A DNA stretch of 6,199 nucleotides from CANQBR01 sp964641395 (GCA_964641395.1 CAZXKQ010000045.1:1-6199); one strand, 5' to 3'; counted from the stretch's first letter, positions 1-5,586 are shown. The notes: generated from the sequence alone by a model not told the origin. A program made the numbers and translations.

Positions 1-12
1 AGGCCCAGCAAA

Positions 13-54
13 GGCTCCTCCCCTAGGTGCCGCACCCAGGGGCCTGGAAGAGCC
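13..54 (-). terminator. Probable operon-end hairpin/terminator
   Basis: Just past the lyase stop, CCCCTGGGT (42-34) pairs with ACCTAGGGG (28-20) over nine base pairs with one G-U. An outer GGCTC/GAGCC pairing (50-54 with 13-17) extends it. Only TTT follows, so the U-tract is poor and termination may be weak or serve mainly as a 3' stabiliser. Confidence 0.45.
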
Positions 55-84
55 GTCGCTAGGCCTAGTCCCTCCCGCGCCTCC

Positions 85-1242
85 TCAGCGGGCGGCCAGG
101 GCCGCCTCTATGCGGTCGCAGGCCTCTGCCAAGGTGGCACGGGGGCAGGCGAAATTGATGCGGATGAAGCCGGGGGCGGAAAAGGGGGTACCGTTGTTGA
201 AGTGGACCCCGGCCTGCTGGAGGAAGAACTGCTGGGGGTCAGGAAGCCCGGTGCCCCTGGCATCCACCCAGGCCAAATAGGTCCCCTGCAGGGGGAAGAG
301 CTTCAGCCCGGGCATACGGCTCAGCCTCTGGGCCAGGTAGGCGTAATTGCCCCGCAGGTAGAGCAGCAACTGCTGCAGCCAGGCCCGGCCGTGGTTGAAG
401 GCCGCCTCTACGGCGGTGAACTCCAACACCCCGAAGGGAGAGGCCATAGAGTCGGACAACTGCCGGTAACGCCGCCGCAGCTCTGGATTGGGGATGACGG
501 CAAAGGAGAGGGGCAGGCCGGGCAGGTTATAGGTCTTGCTGGCGGAATGGTGCACTATCACCCGCTGCTCAGCCTCCGGCCCCAGGGTGAAGGCGGGGAT
601 GTGCCGGCCCTCCAGTATCAGATCGCTGTGGATCTCATCCGCCACTATCACCAGCTGGTGGCGGACGGCGAAGTCCAGCAGCTCCTCCAGTTCCCCCCTG
701 GTGTAGACCCTGCCTACCGGGTTGTGGGGATTGCAGAGGAAGAAGGTGGTGACGGCCGGGGTGACGGCGGCCTCCATAGCGGCAAAGTCAAAACTGTAGC
801 GCCCCCCTTCCTCCCGCAGGGGCACCCGCACTATGGGCAGCCCGGACTCCCAGGGTAGCCGCAGGTTGATGTGGGGATAGAGGGGGGTGCACACCATGAG
901 GGAGCCCCCTAGCATCCGGGCGGCGATGTTGTTGCCCATATTCACCCCGTGCCCCCACACCAGCCATTCCTTAGGAACGGCCGCCTGGTAGCGTTGCCGA
1001 TAGTACTGGATTACTGCTTGGAAGGCAGACTCCGGGGGAAAGGTATAGCCGAAGACGGGATGCTCCAGCCGCCGGCGGAGGGCGGCTAGGATGGGTTCGG
1101 CCACGGAAAAGTCCATATCCGCCAACCAGAGGGGAAGGTAGTCCCCTCCCTGGCGGTCCCAGAGCTCGTCCCCGCCCTGTCGATCCCATTTGGAACTATT
1201 GGTGTTCCTCCGATTGATTACTAGATTAAAATCGATAGCCAT
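85..1242 (-). CDS. MalY/PatB-family PLP-dependent C-S lyase (cystathionine/cystine beta-lyase type)
   Basis: This 385-residue cytosolic fold-type I PLP enzyme has about the usual family length (~390). Visible motifs are RRNTNSSKW (11-19), PLWLADMDF (37-45), TPLYPHI (119-125), NPHNPVGRV (171-179), ADEIHSDL (201-208, D202 contacting the PLP ring nitrogen), SASKTYNLPGL with the Schiff-base lysine K236, and FIRINFACP with the carboxylate-binding R361. Family members cleave C-S bonds of cystathionine, cystine or S-alkylcysteines to pyruvate, ammonia and a thiol. It is the last gene of the operon, 18 nt after the ATPase stop. The ribosome site is only a weak purine run, so coupled translation is likely. 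Two oddities: residues 19-27 are repeated as 28-36 (27-bp tandem duplication), and the WGHGVNMGNNIA segment (96-107) leading to TPLYPHI looks shorter and unlike classical MalY, so it may be a divergent subgroup. Aminotransferase activity is the alternative. The family call is firm; the substrate is inferred from the transporter. Confidence 0.88.
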   Translation of the reverse strand: MAIDFNLVINRRNTNSSKWDRQGGDELWDRQGGDYLPLWLADMDFSVAEPILAALRRRLEHPVFGYTFPPESAFQAVIQYYRQRYQAAVPKEWLVWGHGVNMGNNIAARMLGGSLMVCTPLYPHINLRLPWESGLPIVRVPLREEGGRYSFDFAAMEAAVTPAVTTFFLCNPHNPVGRVYTRGELEELLDFAVRHQLVIVADEIHSDLILEGRHIPAFTLGPEAEQRVIVHHSASKTYNLPGLPLSFAVIPNPELRRRYRQLSDSMASPFGVLEFTAVEAAFNHGRAWLQQLLLYLRGNYAYLAQRLSRMPGLKLFPLQGTYLAWVDARGTGLPDPQQFFLQQAGVHFNNGTPFSAPGFIRINFACPRATLAEACDRIEAALAAR

Positions 1243-1260
1243 GCCTGCACCCTTCCCCTG

Positions 1261-2013
1261 TTAAATAGTGTAGTCCCACTTAGGCAGCACCCGCTCCAAG
1301 AACTGCTTGGTCCTCTCCTCCTTGGGGTGGGAGAAGATCTCGCTAGGCTTCCCCTCTTCCACCACTTGGCCGCCGTCCATAAAGATCACCTTGCTGGCCA
1401 CGTCGGAGGCGAAGCTCATCTCGTGGGTCACCACGATCATGGTGATGCCTGTCTGGGCCACGGCCCGCACCACCTTCAGCACCTCCCCCACCAGTTCCGG
1501 ATCCAGGGCGGAGGTGGGCTCGTCAAAGAGGATCACGTCCGGGTTCAGCACCACGGCCCGGGCGATGCCCACCCGCTGCTGCTGGCCGCCGGAGAGCTGG
1601 GAGGGATAGTAGTGGGCCCTGTCCTTCAGCCCTACCTTCTCCAGGGCGGCCAGGGCGATTTTTTCCGCCTCCTGGGGCTTCATCCCCCTGGCCTCCACCA
1701 GGCCCTCCATCACGTTGCCCAGGGCCGTCTTGTTGCGGAAGAGGTTGTAGTTTTGGAAGACCATGGCCGTCCGCAGCCGCAGCTGCCTGATCTCCTTCTT
1801 AGTGGCCTTGGCCACATCTACCACCAGGTCGTTAATGACCACCTCTCCCGCATCAGCCCGCTCGAGAAAGTTCAGGCAGCGGAGCATGGTGGTCTTGCCT
1901 GAGCCGCTAGGGCCGATGACCACCACCACATCCCCTTGGTCCACGTGGATGTTGACCCCCTTCAGCACCTCATGGTCGTCGAAGGCCTTATATAGATTTC
2001 TCACTTCGATCAT
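1261..2013 (-). CDS. tcyN: Polar amino acid ABC transporter ATP-binding protein, TcyN-like
   Basis: This is a 250-residue ATPase that powers the importer from the cytosolic face. It shows Walker A GPSGSGKTT (34-42), Q-loop glutamine Q87, signature LSGGQQQR (140-147), Walker B VILFDEPTSALD (160-171) and the H-loop histidine H197 in VTHEM. The segment NYNLFRNKTALGNVMEGL (88-105) resembles Bacillus TcyN (YtmN) more than GlnQ or HisP, which usually read HFNLFPHxT. I chose the ATG at 2013 rather than the upstream in-frame ATG at 2082. It has a perfect TAGGAGGA ribosome site at 2019-2026 and begins the canonical MIEVRNLYKAF, whereas the extra 23 residues of the longer frame lie inside the permease gene. 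It starts 2 nt after the preceding permease stop. ATPase identity is very firm; cystine specificity is inferred. Confidence 0.93.
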   Translation of the reverse strand: MIEVRNLYKAFDDHEVLKGVNIHVDQGDVVVVIGPSGSGKTTMLRCLNFLERADAGEVVINDLVVDVAKATKKEIRQLRLRTAMVFQNYNLFRNKTALGNVMEGLVEARGMKPQEAEKIALAALEKVGLKDRAHYYPSQLSGGQQQRVGIARAVVLNPDVILFDEPTSALDPELVGEVLKVVRAVAQTGITMIVVTHEMSFASDVASKVIFMDGGQVVEEGKPSEIFSHPKEERTKQFLERVLPKWDYTI

Positions 2014-2015
2014 AA

Positions 2016-2720
2016 TTATCCTCCTACGGTTCTCCTGCTCTTTGCCTCCAGCAGGATGAAGGCCCTCTCCACCAGGATGCACACTGCCCAGTAGACGACG
2101 GCTACGGCTATATAGGCCTCTAGGTAGCGGAAGTTCACCGCCGCCGAATTCATAGCCGCGCTGAGGATGTCGTTGACGGAGATGAGGTAGACGATGGAGG
2201 TGGTCTTGAGCAGGCCTATCACATTGTTGCCCAAAAGAGGCAGGGCTATAGGCACCGCCTGGGGCAGAACGATGCGCTGCAGGGTCTGCCGCCGGGTGAG
2301 GCCCACAGAATAGGCCGCCTCGTACTGACCCTCCTCTACCGCCGTCAAGGCGCTAAGGGCCGTCTCCGTCAGCTGCACCACCGCGTATACGCTGAGGGCC
2401 ACCAGGCCGATGTAGATCTTGTTCATGGTCTGCAGGGGGGCGGCCCACTCATACTGCAGGGCCAGATAGTCGATGGGCTTCAAGATCAGATAGTTGATCA
2501 ACAGCACCAAGAGGATGGCGGGGATGCCCTTCAGCACCTGGGCCACGTTTTTCAGCAGGGCGGCGGCATAGGGCACTTGGAAGCGCCGGCAGACGGCGCA
2601 GGGAACCCCCAGCAGCAGCCCCACCCCCAGGGGCACCACCGTCAACACCAGGGTGACCGGCAAGGCGGCCAGGATGGCCTCCAGGGAGGCGAAGATGAAA
2701 TTAAATACGCTAGCTTCCAT
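2016..2720 (-). CDS. tcyM: Amino acid ABC transporter permease 2, TcyM-like
   Basis: This is a 234-residue inner-membrane permease of the HisM/GlnP family. Hydrophobic segments lie near residues 21-44, 66-80, 102-118, 160-183 and 203-224. The cytoplasmic EAA loop, which docks on the ATPase, is EAAYSVGLTRRQTLQRIVLP (134-153). It pairs with the upstream permease as a heterodimer. The ATG lies 2 nt after the preceding permease stop, and I see no good Shine-Dalgarno in front of it, so translational coupling is likely. The symbol follows the gene order (binding protein, permease, permease, ATPase), which matches Bacillus tcyJKLMN. Substrate identity cannot be read from the permease alone. Confidence 0.85.
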   Translation of the reverse strand: MEASVFNFIFASLEAILAALPVTLVLTVVPLGVGLLLGVPCAVCRRFQVPYAAALLKNVAQVLKGIPAILLVLLINYLILKPIDYLALQYEWAAPLQTMNKIYIGLVALSVYAVVQLTETALSALTAVEEGQYEAAYSVGLTRRQTLQRIVLPQAVPIALPLLGNNVIGLLKTTSIVYLISVNDILSAAMNSAAVNFRYLEAYIAVAVVYWAVCILVERAFILLEAKSRRTVGG

Positions 2721-2722
2721 AA

Positions 2723-3421
2723 TCAGTACCTAGGTTTCTGGCCGTTCAGCCTCCCGTTGAGGGCGGCAAAGGACCTTTCCAAGAGGAAGGAGATGACGAC
2801 GAAGACGATGGCCACGTCCACGTAGCCTTCCAGCACCCGGTTAGTGCGGGTGCCGATGGCCTTCACCATCCCCATCATATCGATGATGCCCAGGGTGAAG
2901 GCCATGGCCGTAGCCTGGAAGGAGCCTATCACCCTCACCCCCAGGGCCGGCGTGGCATTGCGGAAGGCCTGGGGCAGGACGATGCGCAGATAGGCCTGGC
3001 TAGTGGTGAGGCCCACGGACCAGGCTGCCTCCACCTGCCCCCTAGGCACGCTCTCGATGGCGGAGCGGATCAGTTCCGACATGAAGGCGGCATCATTCAG
3101 GAGGTAGGTCACCAAGACGAAGAACAGCTTCTCCCAGTGGGTGAGGTCCACTCCCAGGGGCAGGAGCAGCAGGGGCAGGCCGTAGTAGATGACGAAGAGC
3201 TGGACGATGATGGGGGTGCCCCGGATAAAGGAGACGTAGAAAACCGCCAGCTGCTTCAAGAGAGGCAGGCGGAAGAGCCGGGCACAGGCCAGCAAGAGGC
3301 CCAGCACGGCTCCCCCTACCACGCTCACCACTACGATCAGCAGGGTGATGGGAAAGCGGGACAGAATGCTGGGAAAGTAGTCCAGCATGAGCTGTACTTT
3401 AAAGATACTGGATAGGTCCAT
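2723..3421 (-). CDS. tcyL: Amino acid ABC transporter permease 1, TcyL-like
   Basis: This is a 232-residue membrane permease of the polar amino acid uptake family. The first segment (about 22-47) is followed by YVSFIRGTPIIVQLFVIYYG (62-81), a hallmark of this family and a good match to Bacillus cystine permeases. The EAA loop EAAWSVGLTTSQAYLRIVLP spans 131-150, and the last membrane segment is about 201-215. The start ATG at 3421 is preceded by AAAGGGG (3430-3436), which overlaps the stop codon of the binding-protein gene; the intergenic gap is 13 nt. It differs clearly in sequence from the second permease, so this is a heteromeric transmembrane pair. Permease function is firm; the tcyL symbol is an assignment by gene order and motif resemblance. 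Confidence 0.87.
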   Translation of the reverse strand: MDLSSIFKVQLMLDYFPSILSRFPITLLIVVVSVVGGAVLGLLLACARLFRLPLLKQLAVFYVSFIRGTPIIVQLFVIYYGLPLLLLPLGVDLTHWEKLFFVLVTYLLNDAAFMSELIRSAIESVPRGQVEAAWSVGLTTSQAYLRIVLPQAFRNATPALGVRVIGSFQATAMAFTLGIIDMMGMVKAIGTRTNRVLEGYVDVAIVFVVISFLLERSFAALNGRLNGQKPRY

Positions 3422-3434
3422 CTAAACTACCCCT

Positions 3435-4253
3435 TTAAAGCTCCGAGTTGTAGTCGGTGCCGGTGTACTGCACCGACAGCTGGGACAGCTTGCCGTCCTT
3501 CTTCATGGCCGCCAGGGCGGCGTCGATGTCGTCCCGCAGCTTCTCCTCACCCTGGGCCAGCATGAAGTAGGCCTGGGACTCGCTGAAGAAGCCGGCCTCA
3601 TTGATCTCGTAGCCGCCGCCAAAGGCCTGGTTCAGCCGCTGGAAGACCTTGCGGGTGGCCACGACGGCATCCAGGCGGCCGTTCATCACGTCGTCGTAGA
3701 TGCTCTCCTCCGTCGCCCCGTTAGAATAGACGATTTGGATCTTCCCTTCGTGCTCTTCATTGTACTTTTTCAAGATGGAGGCGGTGTTGCTGCCCTGGGA
3801 GGCGCTCACCCGCTTCCCCACCAAATCCTCTATAGAGTGGATGTCCTTCCTGCCGGCCTTGAACACCAGCCTCTTGTTGTAGTTGGCAAAGCCCTCCTTG
3901 GTGAAGAGGTACTTCTTCTCCCGCTCCGGGTTGCGCTCAAACTGCTGGGAGCCGATGGAAACCTTTTTCGCATCCAGGGCCACGGCGATATTGGCCAGCT
4001 CCATATTCTCGATGACGAATTCATACTGGGGCAGGCGGCGGTCGATCTCCTGCAGCACCGCCACGTCGTAGCCCGCCGGCTTGTTGTTCTCATCGATGTA
4101 GGCGTAGGGTTTGAAGGTGGCTCCCACTGCCACGTAGACCTTCCTGGCTGCCTTGGTCTGGCCGTCCTGGGCCTGGCCGCCGCCGCAGCCTGCGGCCAAG
4201 GCGGCAATGGCGAGGGTCAAGGCTAAAAGTTTACCGTATTTCTTGTAGTTCAT
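3435..4253 (-). CDS. Amino acid (probably cystine) ABC transporter substrate-binding lipoprotein
   Basis: This is a 272-residue extracytoplasmic solute-binding protein of family 3. A positively charged start (MNYKKYGK), a hydrophobic stretch and the lipobox LAAGC (19-23) predict lipidation at C23 and anchoring to the outer face of the membrane. The mature protein begins with a GGG/Gln-rich linker, then VYVAVGATFKPYAYIDENN (39-57) and PAGYDVAVLQEIDRRLP (59-75). The segment FERNPEREKKYLF (105-117) carries the arginine expected to bind the ligand carboxylate, and ASQGSNTA spans 151-158. D195 is a candidate for the alpha-amino-binding aspartate. The QFERNPEREKKYLF-like segment resembles TcyJ/TcyK cystine-binding proteins. 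The ribosome site is AAGGAAGG at about 4262-4269. It lies 21 nt after the DUF1847 gene. Other ligands such as S-methylcysteine, lanthionine or djenkolate remain possible. Confidence 0.88.
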   Translation of the reverse strand: MNYKKYGKLLALTLAIAALAAGCGGGQAQDGQTKAARKVYVAVGATFKPYAYIDENNKPAGYDVAVLQEIDRRLPQYEFVIENMELANIAVALDAKKVSIGSQQFERNPEREKKYLFTKEGFANYNKRLVFKAGRKDIHSIEDLVGKRVSASQGSNTASILKKYNEEHEGKIQIVYSNGATEESIYDDVMNGRLDAVVATRKVFQRLNQAFGGGYEINEAGFFSESQAYFMLAQGEEKLRDDIDAALAAMKKDGKLSQLSVQYTGTDYNSEL

Positions 4254-4274
4254 AGTAGGTACCTTCCTTTACTC

Positions 4275-4970
4275 TTATTTTTGTTCTGCTTTGTCCTCTG
4301 CGGGAGGCAGGGGGGCGGCCAGCAGCCGCTTGTAGTAGGCCCTGGCCTGGTAGAGGGCGCCGGCGGGATTGTGGGCCAGCACCCTGTCCTTGGTGATCAG
4401 GGTGGTGGTGAGGGCCCGGGTGTACTTGTAAAAGAGGCTGTCATGGCCTACGCACAGCCCCACCACCACGTTAAAGTCCGTCTTGGCCTTGGCCAGCAGC
4501 TTGGCCTGGAGGATGGGATTGCACATGGGCAGACCCGTCTTACAGGTGTAGCGGGGGTCGATGCCGATCTTCGTCTTGTCCACCGAGCCTACCTTGCAGG
4601 CCACGCCGTAGACTTGGAAGCCGTTCAACTTCAGTATCTGGGCGAAGATGCGGCTCTCCTCTATCAGGCCTACGCAGGTGGCGATGCCGATCTTTTTAGC
4701 GCCGATCCGCCGGGCCACTTCCATAATCTCCTCCACCCGGGTGTAGCGGCCGTAGAATTCCCCCTCCACCTCGGCCGAGGCTATCGCCAGCCGCTGGTTC
4801 TTCTTGTTCTCCGTATAGAGGGCCACCACTGCGGCCAGCTCCTCCTCGCTCAAAGCCTCGGTAAGACAAAAGTCCGGATAACGGCTGTTCCGCTTGGAAC
4901 AGTTGATGAGGCCGCAGTCGGTACAGCTAGGGGGGTAGTGCCTGTCCTTGCGCTCTTTTTTCTCAGCCAT
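4275..4970 (-). CDS. DUF1847 family cysteine-rich, probably metal-binding protein
   Basis: This 231-residue soluble protein matches the DUF1847 family, which has no established biochemical function. An N-terminal cluster C16-x2-C19-x4-C24-x10-C35 (CTDCGLINCSKRN onward) looks like a metal site. Five further cysteines lie in conserved-looking loops: C99 (ATCVGLIEE), C125 (VACKVG), C143 and C150 (YTCKTGLPMCNP) and C173 (GLCVGHDSLF). There is no signal peptide or membrane segment. The start at 4970 has a strong AAGGAGGTTT site (4975-4984). The gene sits between yezD and the transporter, directly after an intrinsic terminator (4998-5042), so its expression and that of everything downstream depends on read-through or a promoter I do not see. 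The sulfur-operon context suggests a role in thiol, persulfide or metal-sulfur handling, but that is inference. Confidence 0.85.
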   Translation of the reverse strand: MAEKKERKDRHYPPSCTDCGLINCSKRNSRYPDFCLTEALSEEELAAVVALYTENKKNQRLAIASAEVEGEFYGRYTRVEEIMEVARRIGAKKIGIATCVGLIEESRIFAQILKLNGFQVYGVACKVGSVDKTKIGIDPRYTCKTGLPMCNPILQAKLLAKAKTDFNVVVGLCVGHDSLFYKYTRALTTTLITKDRVLAHNPAGALYQARAYYKRLLAAPLPPAEDKAEQK

Positions 4971-4997
4971 CTTGAAACCTCCTTGTATAGCTAAGGC

Positions 4998-5042
4998 AAA
5001 AATAAGAGAGGTCCTTCACAGGGGGAGCCTGTGAAAACCTCC
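4998..5042 (-). terminator. Internal intrinsic terminator between yezD and the DUF1847 gene
   Basis: On the minus strand, GGAGG-TTTT-CACAGG (5042-5028) pairs with CCTGTG-AA-GG-CCTCT across a CTCCC loop. This gives about 15 bp including G-U pairs and a single bulged A at 5012. The stem is followed by the U-rich CTTATTTTT (5006-4998). The core TTCACAGG/CCTGTGAA (5015-5035) is perfect. It begins about 20 nt after the yezD stop and ends 28 nt before the next start. The 5' arm can alternatively form AAACC-GGA-GGTTT (5035-5047), a small competing hairpin. Confidence 0.7.
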
Positions 5043-5061
5043 GGTTTGTCCAGTCAGTTTT

Positions 5062-5229
5062 TCAGTGTAGGCGTATTTTTTCGTTCCTCTCTATCTGGAT
5101 CAGGTTGCCGTCCTGGAACACCAGGTTGAGGCTGCCGTAGCGGATAGTCCGCGCCAGCTGCAGGATCTTCTCCACCTGCTGCTCATCCAGCCCGCCAGAG
5201 GGGTTTTCAGCTTCTTCTTTCTTCACCAT
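5062..5229 (-). CDS. yezD: YezD family (DUF2292) small protein
   Basis: This is a 55-residue protein. After an acidic/basic N-terminus (MVKKEEAENP), residues 18-55 carry the YezD/DUF2292 pattern: a short helix (QVEKILQLARTI), then RYGSLNLVFQDGNLIQIERN (30-49) and the KIRL ending. The family is about 50-60 residues long and of unknown function; from memory its genes often sit beside sulfur assimilation or cysteine genes, which fits here. The start is decided by an excellent AGGAGG (5236-5241), six bases upstream of the ATG. It is the first ordinary gene of the operon, downstream of the leader and its terminator, and is followed by a second terminator. Confidence 0.85.
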   Translation of the reverse strand: MVKKEEAENPSGGLDEQQVEKILQLARTIRYGSLNLVFQDGNLIQIERNEKIRLH

Positions 5230-5316
5230 CCGCAACCTCCTGAGTTCTTGATTTTTTAGGGAAGAATTCAGGCGGAACAGTCCCTTCCAGGCTGCTCCAG
5301 GGTGCTCCCTTGTACG

Positions 5317-5341
5317 AAAAAACGGACTGCCACGTCCGTCC
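5317..5341 (-). terminator. Leader (attenuator-type) intrinsic terminator
   Basis: On the minus strand, ACGGAC (5339-5334), loop GTGGCA and GTCCGT (5327-5322) form a perfect 6-bp GC-rich stem, extendable by two G-U pairs. It is followed by an uninterrupted run of U ending at 5317. It lies about 30 nt after the stop of the Cys-rich leader reading frame and about 90 nt before the yezD start, with no other gene in between. A regulatory (attenuation) role is therefore the natural reading. Confidence 0.75.
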
Positions 5342-5369
5342 CCTCCTAGCGCCCCTTCCTATAGCCGGC

Positions 5370-5492
5370 TCAAGCCGCTGGTTTCAGACTGGTGCAACAC
5401 ATTCGCCGAGGAGTGATACAGTGGCAGGGCATACAGTTAGCAGGCCTGCCCCAGGTACAGATGCTGGTTCCTCTAGCTAGCCTCGGGCTCAT
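5370..5492 (-). CDS. Cysteine-rich leader peptide (40 aa), candidate attenuator uORF
   Basis: ATG at 5492 is preceded by AAAGGAGG (5500-5507) with a 7-nt spacer, as good a ribosome site as any gene here. The 40 codons encode six cysteines (C12, C20, C23, C25, C32, C33), including NCMPCHC (19-25) and a tandem CC (32-33), with a basic PRR just before. It ends at TGA 5370-5372, about 30 nt before an intrinsic terminator and upstream of a cysteine/sulfur operon. By analogy with leader-peptide attenuators, ribosomes short of Cys-tRNA would stall on these codons and change leader folding. Alternatives: a small metal-binding or modified peptide acting on its own, or a chance frame inside a structured RNA. 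It has no signal peptide. I recognise no named family. That the frame exists with a strong ribosome site is direct observation; its role is inferred. Confidence 0.65.
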   Translation of the reverse strand: MSPRLARGTSICTWGRPANCMPCHCITPRRMCCTSLKPAA

Positions 5493-5513
5493 AGGAGCGC
5501 CTCCTTTCTTAAC

Positions 5514-5548
5514 ACCAACAAACATATAAGATTAGTGGGTTTATTGGT
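5514..5548 (-). other. 5'-proximal hairpin of the leader RNA
   Basis: ACCAATAAAC (5548-5539) pairs with GTTTGTTGGT (5523-5514) over ten base pairs with one U-G wobble and a 15-nt loop. It starts a few nucleotides from the predicted transcript 5' end and stops seven bases before the leader-peptide ribosome site. It may be a 5' stabiliser or part of a sensing domain. Confidence 0.5.
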
Positions 5549-5557
5549 CTTTGTGTT

Positions 5558-5586
5558 ATCCTACCACGCCTATCCGCCTTTGTCAA
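5558..5586 (-). promoter_or_regulatory. Sigma-A-type promoter of the sulfur operon
   Basis: A perfect -35 TTGACA (5586-5581), a 17-nt spacer and TAGGAT (5563-5558, 4 of 6 to TATAAT) sit upstream of the leader, predicting a start near 5550-5552. Immediately upstream, 5593-5617 is an A/T tract (A- and T-runs with little GC) in an otherwise GC-rich region, placed like an UP element. It is the only convincing promoter I found for the whole gene set. Confidence 0.75.

Larger units (their letters stand above)
5230..5552 (-). promoter_or_regulatory. Long structured 5' leader of the operon
   Basis: This is about 320 nt of transcript between the predicted start (around 5550-5552) and yezD. It contains, in order: a 10-bp hairpin (5514-5548), the Cys-rich frame with its ribosome site, a pairing that can bury that frame's start codon (5486-5496 with 5357-5366), the terminator (5317-5341), and a spacer holding a 10-bp tandem near-repeat (AGGCTGCTCC/AGGGTGCTCC on the plus strand, 5289-5308). 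I looked for the conserved boxes of SAM-I (S-box), T-box, cobalamin and M-box leaders and found none convincingly. Its class is unknown to me. Confidence 0.6.

Noticed and set aside
202..858. A 218-residue plus-strand frame opposite the lyase (and similar ones opposite the other genes).
   Set aside because: Gly/Gln/Pro-rich antisense shadows of well-supported genes, without ribosome sites or family motifs.
1261..2082. Longer ATPase starting at 2082 with 23 extra residues.
   Set aside because: The extension lies within the preceding permease gene, lacks family similarity, and the internal ATG at 2013 has a near-perfect ribosome site.
4968..5019. A short GTG-initiated frame after the GGAGG at 5038-5042.
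   Set aside because: The GTG is about 18 nt from the purine run, too far, and the whole segment is explained by the terminator hairpin.
5289..5308. 10-bp tandem near-repeat as an operator or repeat element.
   Set aside because: Only two copies with one mismatch in low-complexity GC-rich leader sequence; no independent evidence for function.
5230..5552. A known riboswitch class (SAM-I, cobalamin, M-box) or a T-box leader.
   Set aside because: Conserved boxes are absent: no S-box GGCCCnATGAA-like core, no AGGGTGGnACCGCG T-box sequence, and no B12 box. A CCACTGTA match to a cobalamin sub-motif and a CTCCTATG match to an M-box fragment are isolated and lack the rest of the fold. A covariance-model search would settle it.
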